From the NCBI GenBank assembly GCA_002812745.2, contig NCSJ02000011.1, positions 186,001 to 250,000 of the forward strand: 64,000 bases of DNA, read 5' to 3'. This DNA comes from Scytalidium lignicola. Lineage: Eukaryota > Ascomycota > Leotiomycetes. Both the position numbers and the translations under genes were made by a program. Of this stretch, positions 22,299-35,636 are shown piece by piece. How positions within the stretch are numbered: the first letter of the stretch is position 1; every line of letters starts with the position of its first letter. The notes below the pieces were generated by a model. That model was not told the DNA's origin. It did no database searches and saw only the letters and a program-made list of their open reading frames with translations.

Positions 22299-24582
22299 AT
22301 GAGTGACTTCAATTTCGGAGGGACAGAAGAGGAGTCTGCGGAGATTAAGAAGCTCAATGCAGAAGTGGTAAGTTGCAATGGTGCTATCGATGATTTTATG
22401 CAGATGCGCTGACTCGATGTCGCATAGGCCGAAAACCCAGACAACTTTGAGAACTGGGAGAAGTTGGTTCGTGCCTGTGAGAGTCTCGAAGGTGGTTTAA
22501 ATCGAAATTCAAGTCCTCAAGCTATCTCAACGACTCGAGATGCATATGACCGCTTCTTATCAAAGTTTCCCCTACTTTTTGGATACTGGAAGAAGTATGC
22601 CGACCTAGAGTTCTCGATCGCGGGTACAGAAGCTGCTGAGATGGTTAGTGCGCATATATAGATGAGCCGGATTGCGTATGCTAATATCTACAGGTCTTTG
22701 AACGAGGTGTTGCAAGTATTACAACTTCCGTCGATTTGTGGACAGATTATTGTTCATTCAAAGTTGAGACAAGCCATGATCCTGATGTGATCAGAGAGTA
22801 AGTATACTGGAGAATTTCCTTCCCATGCATAACACACTCATCTGCAGCGGATGCGAGTACTGCCAGTGTTGAGGCTGCATATGGAACGTCATTTCCACGC
22901 AGACGGTGAGAAATGCCAACATGAGTACACATTTGATACTATTCTCACCCAAATGACCAGGATATCTCTTTCTGCTCTCACACGCTCGCTTTCACATCGT
23001 ATCATACTGTATATGTTCGAAACGGATGAAGTTTGGAGTTAATTAGTTTGAGCACATTGCCCTTCCCGTATTTGCACTCCTTTCTAGCCCTTGCACTCCC
23101 TTCTCCCCGTCTGAAGAGCCGACTAACAATCTTTAATAGACTTTTTGAGCGTGGCGCAGTCTCTGTTGGATTGGACTTCCTTGCGCATCCATTTTGGGAT
23201 AAGTATCTTGAATTCGAGGATCGATTGGAAGCTCATGACAAGATATTTGCCATTTTGGATCGGGTTGTGAAGATTCCTATGCATCAGTATGCTCGATACT
23301 TTGAAAGATTCCGACAGATGGCGCACACTCGTCCAGTGGAAGAGTTAGTTCCTCCAGAGACCCTTGCGTCATATCGTTCAGAAATCCAAGCCGAAAGCAT
23401 GGCATTTCCTGGAGCGCCGAAGACAGAACTGGAAATTGAACGAGATCTTAGAACAAGGATTGATAATTATCATCTTGAAATATTCTCGCGTACACAAGCT
23501 GAGACTACAAAACGATGGACGTATGAGTCTGAGATTAAGCGCCCATACTTTCATGTCACGGAACTTGATCATCAACAGCTGGCTAATTGGCGCAAATATC
23601 TCGATTTCGAGGAGGCTGAGGGTAATTATATCCGTTCAGTCTTCTTGTATGAGAGATGCTTGGTGACCTGTGCATTCTATGACGAGTTCTGGTTTCGGTA
23701 TGCTCGATGGATGGCGGCTCATGAAGACAAACAAGAGGAAGTTCGAAATATCTACCAACGTGCTAGTTATTTCTATGTTCCTATCAGCCGCCCTGGTATC
23801 CGATTACAGTATGCCTATTTTGAGGAGTCGTGCGACAGAGTTGATGTTGCACGAGATATTCACCAGGCAATCTTGGATCGTATGCCAGGTCATGTCGAGA
23901 CAATCATATCATGGGCAAACCTAGAACGCCGCCAAAACGGGCTTGAGGCAGCTATCGGCGTGCTGAAAAATCAAATAGACTCTCCAACCGTCGAACTTTT
24001 CACAAAAGCCGCACTTGCAGTTGAGTGGGCATACCTTCTGTGGAAGATCCAAGGTTCTGTAGATGATGCACGCCAAGTATTCCAGAAGAACGTGCAATGG
24101 TACTTGGAGAGTCGCCACTTTTGGGCTAAGTATATGGAGTTCGAGTTAGCACAGCCAACCAGTGTGGAAAATGAGTCTGAGCACTACACCAGAATCAAGC
24201 AAGTCTATAATGATATAATTCAAAAGAGTCGGATGAACTTGCCTACGAAGAGAGAGTTAAGCAATTACTACCTGCAGTACCTGCAACAAAGAGGAACAAA
24301 AGAAGCAATGAATGAGTTCTTGAAAATTGATCGAGATCTAAACGGGTGAGTGGTATCACATCTGTCTTCATATACCTTCTAACAAAGCCTTGCAGGCCTA
24401 CCTCGATTCAACCAGAGAATCTCAGCAAAGTTGGAGGTGGTAAAGCCCTCGAGAATGGGCATAACCCGGGTGAAGTAGATGAAGCGACTCTACGCAAAGG
24501 TGAAGTTCGGTATGGCACATATTACCAACAGCCACAAGGCCCTCTTGTAGGACTTACACAAGGTCTAGCAGCATTCATGTGA
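22299..24582 (+). CDS. PRP39: Pre-mRNA splicing factor Prp39 (593 aa)
   Basis: Exons 22299-22367, 22428-22643, 22694-22797, 23140-24345 and 24396-24582 (1,782 nt). Introns are 60, 50, 342 and 50 nt. The protein is a chain of HAT (half-a-TPR) repeats: NFENWEKLVRACESLEGG, DRFLSKFPLLFGYWKKYADLE, GLDFLAHPFWDKYLEFEDR, WRKYLDFEEAEGN, YERCLVTCAFYDEFWFRYARW, IYQRASYFYVPISRPGIRL. Prp39 is a U1 snRNP component that, with Prp42 or as a homodimer, stabilises U1 binding at the 5' splice site. The C-terminal exon ends TYYQQPQGPLVGLTQGLAAF. The 342-nt third intron is unusually long for this region, yet both its ends (GTAAGT; CTAAC branch 15 nt before TAG) are strong. Confidence 0.92.
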
Positions 24583-25708
24583 AGTGTTTGATGAATCTGC
24601 TCCACCTTGACATGTTTTAGAGACGTGCCGTGCAAGGTGGGCTTTGCATACATGTATCATAGGCACTTTATCTTGGCTTGTTCTTTATGGTGTGTAACTG
24701 TAACTAGCTGGTGAACATTCAGACATTGAGTTCCCTAATGTAGGGTTAGAAACGAATCCAATCTGAGCAATCATAATATTGTGTATCCTTGGGCTTAGTG
24801 ATTAATAAGGTTATCTCCGTAAGACAAGGGTTATTGAAGATCTTGCACTTTCAGATTATTGGACAGAAAGTATAGTAAAATTTAACATCAGAGTCGTGTA
24901 TTAATTATTCCGCTAGCCTAGCCACCCCTATTGTCATCCCATCATACCACCAAAGCCCTAACCAATGAGCACGCCGTTCAGCCATCCCAGTCGTGTCTCA
25001 CGTTTCACACTTTCATCAGGCTGACTAGCTTTACGCAGATGTATGGATTACCCCAAATTTTCGCCTTGAAATTGACTTCAGATTTTGTCCGAAAAATAAA
25101 ATATCAAACCCCAGATTGCAACCAAAGCAAAATATAGAACCAAAGCAGGGAAAAAAACCCCTGCAAAGCACCCCATTTGAAGTGTCGTATATATAGGTAA
25201 TAATACAACAGCAGTGATAGCAAAGAAACAAAGCAAGCCTCCTCTCCAAACGTGAACGTAGGGGGTATAAACTTCCACTCAGGACCCTGTCCAAAAGTAT
25301 TTGAATATCTTAAGATAAAAAGTTGTTGATAGAGCATTATGCAATAATTTTGCTGAACATGGAAATCGGGAAACCGCTAAATGAGTGCAAGAATGTTGTG
25401 AGCGACCATGAAATGTGAATGATGGATAGCGATATGTAATGATGCTTTTGTACAGGTGGCCCAATGGAATGTATTGCAGCCACTGGATAGCGATAGGTAA
25501 CTGAACCCTTAAGACGAGATATTAGAGATTATAAAATAAGTTAATGCGTGGCCTCATGAGAACCTCTTCATGGCTCCAGGCCAAAGTTGTCTCAGTTTTA
25601 TCGTCTTCATATATCATTATTCTTTCCGATTATTCGAAGAAAGATTCTTCGTCAACAAGTTCTAACAGCTATCAGTCACGTGTCTAAAGGGTCATGTAGG
25701 AAGTGTTG
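24583..25708. other. Convergent intergenic region, PRP39 to BEM3
   Basis: 1.1 kb. AT-rich 3' UTRs sit at both ends. On the minus strand at 25078-25278, a 66-codon frame (GTG first, no ATG) encodes two hydrophobic helices. It has no recognised family and is treated as unsupported. A CACGTG core is at about 25676. Confidence 0.45.
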
Positions 25709-28700
25709 TCACATACTGGACTCTTCTCTTAGCTTGCTGTTGCTTGGCTTCTTGTTTGCCAAGCCTAGTCCCATTCCAAACATACTACTTTCTCTCCTTT
25801 TACTCTTCGGCACGTTTTGACTCTCGCTAGCCAATTGCCTATAACCCGCGCTGAATTGATCGTAAGTAGGACCCGCGATCACTGGCATCTTACCGCCATG
25901 TTCAGCTGCTGCCGTAGCACTAAGCCCCCCAGGCATTTGATTCTCATATGATTGTTGAAGTGGAGTAAAACCTGTATCATAAACTGCCCGTTGTTGATAA
26001 TGCTGAGGTTGTGGGAAAGACTGGCCTCCATTAGAGTCTTGGAATGATGTTTGATTGTAAGCTGGTGTTGGTAGCTCTTGGAACATTTGCTTGCGAGGTG
26101 AGCGGATATCTTCAGGAGTAAGTGGTGGCGCTGTCACAGTGACTTCAACGGGCGTTTGATTTTCGGGTTCAAATTCAGGCTCAACATCAAAGATAGCCTC
26201 AAATTGTTGGAGGAATAAAGCGAATACTGGAGCAGGGATATTCAAAGTTGGTGAGAAGACAATTCCGACATTGCGAACAGTCATCTTGTTCGTATCAGAG
26301 TGATTGACGATATTGATCAGGAAGCCAGCGAGGTATTGGAGGAGTGATTTGTTCACCCTGGGTAATCTGTGGACAAGAACATTCAAAGCACGTATTTTGG
26401 CCTGCACATCCGCTAGTTCGGTAACTGCCAGGAATTCCAAGTGTAGCTCTCGGGTCAAAATAGTGGTAGGCAATTCCCTGAGATACAGCTTCAAGAGAGA
26501 AGCCACAGCATGAATATCATAGTATTGTTCATCGGTGACAAGATTCACATCTCCTTCAACGTTGAAGCGTTCTCTGAGCTGTCTGATCACAACGTTTGAA
26601 CCACTAAGTCGGAAAATGCCTTCCTCGCTTGCTGCATCCTTTGAATCTAGATACTCGATGCATCGATACACGACTGCAGGAAGTTCAATATGGACATCAA
26701 CAGGATGATTGTATCTTACAGCTTCTCCAAGAGAAGCACCAAATACTGGCCGGATGGGACCGTGCTGCTCATAAGCCATCTGAGACAAACTTGAAGTGGA
26801 TTCATTCGCAGATAGATCCTGAGAATCTATAGATCCACGAGGTTTCGGTCCGAATCCAAAGAAGCTGCGCTTTTTCTGTTTTATTTTGTCTTCTTGAGCA
26901 GGTGCCAGCGAGCTTGACTTGTTACCCCAAACACCGGTGTCTTGAATGACGTGGGCATTTTTAGGAGCCGAGATTGTTTTGGAATGAGATTGATTCTCAT
27001 TTCCATTCAGTGGAGGAGATGGAGTGCCTGAGTTATTTTGACGAAGACTGAGAGGAACACTTCCCGGCCGCGTGTTTTCATAGCTAAGAGCGCGAAGATC
27101 ATCTGCTCCATCCTGTTGGCCTTGCTGTTTCGAAGTTCCATGCGACTTCTTCTTCGACTGTATTCCATTGACCTGGGAGGAGCCACTTGATCCATCACGA
27201 GTATGAGATTTCTCGTCGTCCTCCCCTTCTCGATAGTCAACATACTGCAACAGAGCTTCAACCCATTCATCACGTTCTTTGTCGCTCTCTGCACAAAGCA
27301 CGTGTCTTACGAGACTTGAAGAATCTTTCCGCTTTGGCTCAAGAATCAAAAATGCATGGCGATATTGATTGTCAGGATCATCGATGTCTCTCGATGGTGA
27401 ATGATTGTCAGATTGCGACTGCTGCTTCCCGATTTGAGCATTCTGAAGTTTGATTGTCCCGAGATGGGGTCCTCCCGGTGACTCATAATACTTAAACACA
27501 GGACCATCCAAAACAAAGAATCGAGCCTTCCAACCCCCGAAGTTTTTGCCTCGCTTGGTTAAGTAGCCATTTTTGAATGGTCGACCACCAGGGCCAGTTC
27601 TTATAGTCGGACTGTCTGCAGAGTCACCACTTGGAGTCACATCTCCCGCATGGGGGTCCATGGCATTGGTTGATAAGTAACGGCATAGCTCAACAGCAGC
27701 TCCCGTCTCTAAGGGCGTATTGAGAAGTTCGTCTAGATATCTTTCCAAAGCGGCCCTTCTAGCATCCATCTTTGCAGGAGCATGCCCACTAAATAATGAC
27801 CTCTCAGGTGGCTTAGCTGTAAAGCTGGGAGACTTCTTCAGCAACTGGTCTAAGTTTGCTAGAGACACTAAATCCTTCTCCAATCTCCATAATTCTCGCT
27901 CGTTAGATCTTGCAAACACTGCCAAGGTGAAAACTGGATCTTCATCTGGTTTAGCACCAAACATAATACTAGCTCTTGACGGCTTTAAGCGAGAAGAAGC
28001 AACTTTGACGTCTATTGATGGGAGAGCATTCGGGGGGAGGAGTAGATCAGGGTAGTCTTCGTCTACCAAACCCTTATATATGCCACTCTGTCCAAAAGCT
28101 GCTTGGCCGCTCTCTGAGCTCTCATCTTTTGGGCTAGAACTTGAAGGATCACTTTGCCTCTTAGAATTCACCGACGTAGACTGTGACTGTTCCGGCTTTG
28201 CCATCCCGGGTGACGCAATTGACATTGGAGTGTTTGGTGGTAAGGGAATTGGTTGGCGTGGCGCTCTCGGTGACAGAGGAACCGAAGCAGCAAATCCTCC
28301 CATGCGTGGTGATAACGGAGGTGAATTCATAGATGGGAATGCAGGTGATCCGATAGGTCTGTCTGATGGCCTCGGACTAGCTGGAAGGCCAGGACTGCGA
28401 AGTGGAGGCGATATTGTCGTTCGACTGATATTACCTGATGAGGAACCGCTTAGCATACCTGCTAGAGAACCAGCATTCGCATCCGGGGAGAAATTTGGAG
28501 GTGCAATCGGAACTGTATGGCGTGGACTAAGCGGCATTGGATTTTCTGCCACTCCAGCAGCTGCGTCAAATGTGGTCTCTTTTGGTGTCATCGGTTTCGA
28601 TTTTGAGGTACTCTTGCCGTTAGTCTTAGCACTCTTCTTAGACAAACTTCTCAACTCCTTATCCCTCATTACAGCAATCTCTCGCTCTCTATCATCCTCT

Positions 28701-30414
28701 TCTCTTGTTTTCCGTCGTCCTCTTTCTTGGAACATGGGTATCTCGTCTACTTCTAGTATGTCATCATAGTCAGAATCCGAATCATCGGCGTCACCAGCAT
28801 GGTGAAGATGGGAACTCGGATCATTGTTCTTCTTCAAATTCAATGGAGCAGGAGGGGCCTTTCGAGGTGGTGAAGGGAAAGTCCGTAAACCTTGATCAAT
28901 ATTTGGTGTGGCCTCAATAACCGATACCGATGGTGCCATTGGTGGTGGACCTGGTGGAGGAGGCCCTCTGGGTGCGTCCACGGGTAAACTTCTCGAGGGC
29001 GGAACGGAAACATTATATGGGACTTCTCTCGATACCTCCTTCTTTTGCTGATTCTCCCTAGGTCCCGGGATTGGAGCATCTGGATTATATTGCTGGAAGG
29101 CATGCTTCGATGGTGATGGCATTTTATGCTCAGCTTCAACCATATTGTTGAGCGACGCGGTAGCATTTTCTTGAGGATTAGCAGGAGGAGTGATAGGATA
29201 TGGTGCTAGTGCGACATTTATAGGTGATGGTGCTTCGTCCTGATCATGATTTCTATCTCTCAGTCCAACGGAAACAAGAGTTCCTACATCCTGGCCAGGT
29301 TTTAACGCATCAGCCTTTGCATTCGACGATACAGATCCTGCCTCCGATGAGATACCATGAGTGGATTCAACAGGTGAAGGATGTGAGCCTCCCGTGGCGA
29401 GCTTCTCTCTTAACTTGCTTCGGTAGCGCTCCTTATCCTTTAGTGCTCGTTCTAGATCCTTGTTGAGGCCCAGAATCATTGCTCTTTGCTTATCGACGAG
29501 CCTCCATAATTGCGTATTTTGAGCAGCCTGCGATTGTTTTTCCTTCAACAAGAATTGTATGACCGCTTCTGGGGATCCAGCAGCTTGGATGAGCGCCGGA
29601 ATATCGGGCGTTGCACCAGATGCGTAAATGTCTAGCGAGGACTTTGAGTGATGTGTGCTTGTCGACACTGACGACATTACAGAGTCAAAAGATGCCTGCC
29701 GCATAGCAGTTCGTGACATGTCGTTGCGATGAGAAGGCGCTGTTGCCGCCATTGGTTGTCGCACGTTGGTGCTTGAACCTGCTGGGGGGATTGATGTCAG
29801 GACCGGATCAGAAACGCTTCGTGAGATAGCATGCGTGTCGTTGATCGTCTGGGCGTACCTGGAAAATCTGGTGAGCATGTAGAGCAAAACGTATCAGTTA
29901 GGATTTCGTACGTACTTGGGATTGGCCAAATTTGGGATAGATTCAGTAGAGGTAGAGGATTCTTCAGATTTGTAGAAGCTTCTCTCGGAAGCTAATAGAT
30001 CATCGAGGCGCTCCTTTGGCGATCGAGGCTCCTCCGAGAGTTTCTGGTCGCGATCTCCTCGTTGCGAATTATAGTCCACGGTGGCTCTAGGGAATGTCGT
30101 TCTCGTGGGAGTAGCGCTAGGTGGAGGTGAGGAAGCCGTAAAGGTGGTTTGGAGAGGGCTAGGTACCGCTTTTCGTTGAGATCTAGTTGAGTCAAAAGCA
30201 CACAGGACAAGTTAAGCTTGAGTCGGGAAGAGGCAACACAACCAGCGGGCTCCACATACCTGTTTGGCGTCTCTGCTATCGGCAACGAATTGTTCAACAA
30301 TGGTGAGTACTGGTTACGCGCTGGACTGGCGGGGGTGTCGTGTGCTGGAGAAGGTTGACGTTGAGTAGTGTCAAAGTCTAAAGGTCCGTCGTCCTGTTGC
30401 GGACGCTGCGACAT
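25709..30414 (-). CDS. BEM3: Bem3-like RhoGAP with PX and PH domains (1,526 aa)
   Basis: Exons 30414-30260, 30182-29916 and 29867-25709 (4,581 nt); introns are 77 and 48 nt. A disordered Ser/Pro-rich N terminus is followed by a coiled coil at about 238-300 (QLWRLVDKQRAMILGLNKDL). Long Pro/Ser-rich linkers include the polyproline PRGPPPPGPPPMAP. A PX domain covers about 750-870, a PH domain about 905-1010 (KNGYLTKRGKNFGGWKARFF) and a RhoGAP domain about 1181-1355 with the arginine finger in EEGIFRLSG. This PX-PH-RhoGAP order is that of Bem3, which stimulates GTP hydrolysis by Cdc42 at sites of polarised growth. The tail is basic and may aid membrane binding. Confidence 0.93.
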
Positions 30415-33400
30415 CTCCTACCGGGTGAGACTGAAGCGTGCTATGCGCACCAAAACAGGATGGTTTGGACTATGGCCAATAAAATGGAGATGGGCAGCAG
30501 CAGCCAAGAGAGAGGGCGAACCCGTGAGCAGAGTCGTGGGGACGTCAACGGAGGTTTTGGGTTTCGAAATGCCTGGGAGCTGACCCTGATCGCTGTCGCA
30601 CGTCCGTCCTGTATAGTACACGTCGTGCCGCCAAAGCCCTTCCAGCGCGGAGCAAACGGGTCTAGAGTCGCGCGAAACGGCTTGCACTGCAGCGAAAACC
30701 TGCAGGAGAGGATGTCGAAGGAGAGGAGCACAGCACAACTACCCAACAACGTTTGCAGGCCGCACGCCAGCCACAGCGAAACAGAGGATGGGATCTTGGA
30801 GGAAGGATATTAGAGGAGAGGAGGGGGAGAAGATTTGATGTGCTGGACGAGTGAGAAGGGAGCAGAGGTGCGTACAGTAGAAGTGCGTGCTGATAGAACG
30901 AGACCTCCAAGTTTACGACCTGTGACGGAGGGTGCAGGTGTGGGGCGGCGGTCCAATGATTGCCACCACACCCTCACTCAGCAAGGCATTTGGATGATGC
31001 TCCACGTATAATTATGGACAATAATTTAAACGCTCTTCCTCTACTTCTAATGGATTGTACCTCCGAATGATCATGCAGGCATCTGGAAATGAGAATTCAA
31101 CGCTCGTCGGTCGCTCTTTCTTGCACGCTCCGTGCCGTGCTCATATCTCCATGTCCGGCATCCACTGTCGACTACTTAAATAGGGTTTCTGGCCCCGACA
31201 TCAAGCGCTCAGATTTAAATTAACTCGCATCTCAGGGTAACTATACGAAAGTCCTCTTTTTCCTACCCCAAAAATTGCTCGAGCAGTACGCTCACATGCA
31301 CCGGCTTTTGCTCCCTGATTGGTGCTGCACTGCAATGCCTGGGCGGCAGTTATCGATGGGCTCCAAGGGCCTCTGTGCTTGCCGTCTGCAGCCCATCTGC
31401 AACCACTTCCACTGCCCTTGGTTGACTACTGTAACTGTATGCTTATTAAAAAGGCTAGTGACGAGGCATTTCTGCAGGTACGCGATGCATCTGCATTCTG
31501 AGGGCCGTTTTCGAGGCCTTCTTGGGAGGGGAAAGATAAGGCTACAGCAAAAGGAACGAACCCCCCTATTTGTTGCATCCTTGACCCAAGGTGTCAACCC
31601 TCCTTAGCTCTCCATCAACCGCCGGTTTACTCACAATTTTCTTCATCTCCTTCTTGTCTACAGACATCATGAACGATATGGTGCTTGAAACAACATCCTT
31701 ATTTATATGTCCTCGTTTGGCTGGTTACACTGTCCGCCCCCTACCATACGGGGTACGGGCTGGTACGGTAATCTTGTCTCAGTGGTGCATTTCGAATTTA
31801 AGAGCTGGTCAGAGCTCACCGTGCATTTTCAGGGACAAAGGGGGTGAAAGCCAGCCCACGGCCTTGGTCTTGGATTATCTGATCACTCCTCTCGATGCCC
31901 ACCCGTGACCTTTTCATGAGCTCGAAGAGTGATGGTGGTGATAAGACTGTGCACGTTATTATGGTGGAAGATGATGAGGCTGCACGCAAGGCGTGGATTA
32001 TCCCGAATCGATCATCTTCGAGTCGTGATCTCCTTGGACTGTGTTTGCTTCCAAAGGCGGCAAGCAGCTCCGTAAGCGCCAGCAGAAACAGTGGCGAAAC
32101 CACTACCGATCCAGTATATGCCTCAGCCACAGGGCTCAAATTAGCCATGTGCCTGCCGCAGGTCTCCCTTTCTCGGCCTCTACTCCGGCCGCGACTCCTT
32201 AATTTTCTTTCCTCCCTTAAGCCACTAGATCAAAAAGCACCAGGAGCAGCATAGTTCTTGTTTTTCTAGCCATATGTCTCGTGCTTTGAATGAGCCTCGC
32301 CGCCTCAAGCAGCCCAGCCCAGGCGATCAGATAGATCGTCCGAAATGCTGACGACATGAACTGTCGCACCACAACAACAGCCACCGGTCATTTCTGCTCG
32401 CGTTCGGTATGCTGGCAGGGACAGAGGCAATCCCAATAAAAGACTCAGGGGAGATATACCTGGAGGTTTGCTCCAAACCAGTCACTCCTCCGTTCGACCC
32501 CACCAACTCCCACCTTAATCACCCTGGGTATATTTGCTTTTCTTAAGCTTGACACAGACGGGGAACCGACTGGCTGCGCTTCCTCAAGCCGCATTGAGGC
32601 GCCTTTTATCAGCCGCCGCTAAGATGGAGCAAAAAAGCGGTGTGAAAAGAGTGTATCATGCCTTCACATTATCTTGGTTTCCCTACCATATAATTGCACC
32701 TCAAGAAAAGGAAATCAAGGCACTTAATCTCCATGCATCTCCACTAAGCGAGAATTGCTCATTTGCAATACGACAAACCGCCTTCGACGCTCGACCGCAT
32801 TTCCTGCATCGACCGGTACAATACAGAACCGTAATCTAACCTGCCATGCTCAAAAATAGTCATTACACCTTGCTTGTCCTTGCCCCAAGTTTCGGTAGCC
32901 TCGTGACTGTAGATCTTGCGGCTATGAACCAAGGGGAGAGTTATCGAGATTTCTGATACCGTCCAAGCCACATAGATAGCTTTGAGAGTCCGTGAAGAAG
33001 AATGATATCAACCAATCGCACCCCACGTCCAATGATTCCGGAAGAATATATTCCGCATGCGATTATGACACTCGGATTCCGCATTGTCAGACTCCACAAG
33101 TCATCTGAGACAGCGTGAACCAGCAGCTGGATTGCGTACATGTCCATATTCCCCCCAGCCGCCCAAGATGAGCGCCAACGATCGCCCTTGTAATTCCAGC
33201 GAGACCAATCACGCGGTCGGATCCACCTCCTCTATCAACCGCTATCAGCTGCGTCATCCACACTTGTGGCTGACCTCTCTGCCTCTTCTGACTACGCAAA
33301 CATATTGTACATAAGTTACGAGGTTAGAAACATGTTCTCGTACTGAAGAGGTAAGCAAAATAATAATCATGTCATTCTCGCTTCGTCTCATTCTATTCTT

Positions 33401-35260
33401 GGGATTCCTAATCAACTCTGGACCTAAAAGATTATGCTGCAAATGTGGCAAAATTTCGGGTTAAATATTTCTTATGTTTACTTTTAACTCTTGTTCCGAA
33501 TATTCAATAAATCTCAGATAGAAGTTGCTAGGTCTACTGCCATACCTGAAATAGGTCCACCATGATATACATAGACTACTGACACAGCAGAACTACAGTC
33601 TTGGTAGTAAGATAATACTTCGATCTCATTACTCAGCTGCTTTTGGTGCTTCAACTAAACCTATACACACTCCTAAGACAACTATATTTGGAGCAGCACA
33701 GTAGAAGGAGAGTATAAAAACTCTCTGTTTTGCCTATGGTTAACTAAAACGTCAATCTCTTAATAATCAGCCCTGTATAGCAGCACTACCCACCCACATC
33801 TACTGATGGGTGTTATGCACTAGCTTCCGCAGCACGACGAAACGACCCGCAACTGGTAAAAGGCATCAGGGCTTTTCAGCTGCTTACCGGCAGCCGTGCA
33901 ACCCATTTTTTATTGAAGAAACCAAGGAATCTCACACACAACGTGCAGTGACAAGTTGCCCGCCCCTCCCGGGCAAATATGTCGTTACAGTCAGCCAATC
34001 ATCTCACGTACGCCCATGCAACCACTTCATCAAAAGCCGGAATCAACCACGAGATGTAGCGTAATGGTGAGCTATCCAGCTCAGAGCTCGTTCCACTTAC
34101 TGTCTATATTCCCTACCCTCCAGAAGCTTTCTCAAACAGCCCAAGACCCGTATTCTTAAGCTGGCCACATCCCACGAACGCATGGTCTTATCCCGCCGGG
34201 CCTTCTTTTACAGCTCCGATCCGGATCAACCACTTAGAGTTCCCGGATGGTGTTTTACGGGATGTAAAAGAACCAGCTAGCTGAGCTGGGCTGAGCTAAG
34301 TAATTCTAGATCACGGAGTTACCGGTCGAAGTATGTATATTTGCTTGTACTTTTGGTACAATAATTAACGGCCGTAAACAAATGACTGTTAGTACTGTTT
34401 AAAAGCTCCCCTCCCTAAAGCTTTCCTTAAAAACCCCCAGATTGTCCATTGTTGTCTGTTTTTATAGCATGGAAGACTTGCGATCTACAGATAAATTTAT
34501 TACAATTTATGGTTACTAAACTTCCTTATCCCCTCGACTTTTTGTCGTACCTCCAGGCTGAGGTCTAGGGATTCCGATGATAGGGTTTGCTGATAGTTTC
34601 TTCTTGAAATATATGGAAAAGGGGAAACCCACACTATTGCCGAATAGTTAGAGCAATCCGAGACATGCATAGAGACTAGAATATCCATGTTCCGACAGTT
34701 GATCCGCAGCGATCATTGAGTGGAACCAGCACTCTAACCTTATATGTTGACATTTCTCCTTTCTTATTGCGAGTCTAGAACATATAATCCAACCTGTTAG
34801 GTTGGGTATCTCTCGATGCCTGCTTTAGAGTTGAGATCAAGTTTTATAATATCCTGAACAAGAGTCCAATACCCAAATTCCTTACGTGATTCTCCTCCAC
34901 TAGACGTAGCTCAAGTTCAAGTAGAACGATATGCTTGTTAATATCAGGTCCTCTATGATATAAACTACACCCTCCACTAAACTCCTACACTTCTCCCTTC
35001 TTGTACCGCAAATTGTTGTTTCCGGGTTTTCCGGGGTTTCCACTTCAATACCACTCTAACCATAGACGAATGGCGAGGAAGTCGTCCATTTTGAATATGG
35101 GAACATCATCGTAATGAGGTATTCGAAAGGCTTAAGCGGAAAGGTGTGACTGCGGCATCTACCTCTGCGTGATGCTGCATCTCGCTGGACACCCCATGAG
35201 CGCTGCAGACTGAGATCCACCACCTCGTGTGCCAAAGGACAGGATCCTAACTTTGACACT
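30415..35260. other. 4.8-kb region without a supportable gene
   Basis: The first 500 bp are GC-rich BEM3 leader. From 31,000 to 33,300 the sequence has many short open frames on both strands (31275-31607, 31895-32254, 31816-32148 minus, 32941-33147 minus), none with a motif or consistent codon bias. From 33,400 to 35,000 it is AT-richer with no long frame. No rRNA, tRNA B-box or terminal repeat was recognised. It may hold non-coding transcripts or remains of a decayed element. Because the small spliced gene just beyond it was nearly invisible, other short multi-exon genes could hide here. Confidence 0.5.
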
Positions 35261-35636
35261 TTACATGATGTCTTTTATACCAGGTGAGGAATACATCTCC
35301 AATTGCCGTTTGCCCTTTCGCAGAAGATATTCAATTGTTCCAAAATCCTTCTTGTCGACTCTTAGACCCTTTTCGAATTCCTTCCTGGCCACACATAATC
35401 AGTCACATTTCCTCAAGACATGTGCTTCTGAGAAGAAGAAAAAGACAAACCTTGCAAAGGATTCGAAATGATTTCGAGTAGTCTATCTCGATATTAGTCC
35501 ATGTTTCTTTGCCTGGCTGCCTTTCTGCGGCCAGATTATATGTGTCGGCTAAACTTACAGCCGGCTTCTTCCTGCTCTCTCTCAGACAATTTCGATACAG
35601 GGCCAAGACTTCCCTCTGAAGTCCGGAATATCGCAT
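35261..35636 (-). CDS. SDH6: LYR-motif succinate dehydrogenase assembly factor 1 (SDHAF1/Sdh6), 77 aa
   Basis: Three small exons: 35636-35559, 35482-35451 (32 nt) and 35384-35261, total 234 nt; introns are 76 and 66 nt. The joined product starts MRYSGLQREVLALYRNCLRE, which carries the L-Y-R tripeptide at residues 13-15 with the preceding GLQREVL helix. It continues NHFESFARKEFEKGL across the second junction and ends LLRKGKRQLEMYSSPGIKD. This matches the SDHAF1/Sdh6 family closely, including the FARxEF and RKGxRQLE segments. These matrix proteins protect and help mature the iron-sulfur subunit of complex II. Splice sites are GTAAGT...ATAG and GTTTGT...CCAG. No contiguous frame covers it, so routine scanning would miss it. 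Confidence 0.9.

Noticed and set aside
22851..23042. Plus-strand frame inside the PRP39 long intron
   Set aside because: Strong splice signals flank it, and including it would break the Prp39 HAT repeat.
28080..28769. 229-codon plus-strand open frame
   Set aside because: Lies wholly antisense to the Pro/Ser-rich linker of BEM3; Gly-rich composition is a mirror of that coding bias.
31275..32254. Several frames of about 100 codons in the gene-poor region
   Set aside because: No family motif, overlapping frames on both strands and inconsistent composition.
32941..33147. Hydrophobic 68-codon minus-strand frame
   Set aside because: Overlaps another open frame of equal quality; no homology recognised and no splice partner found.
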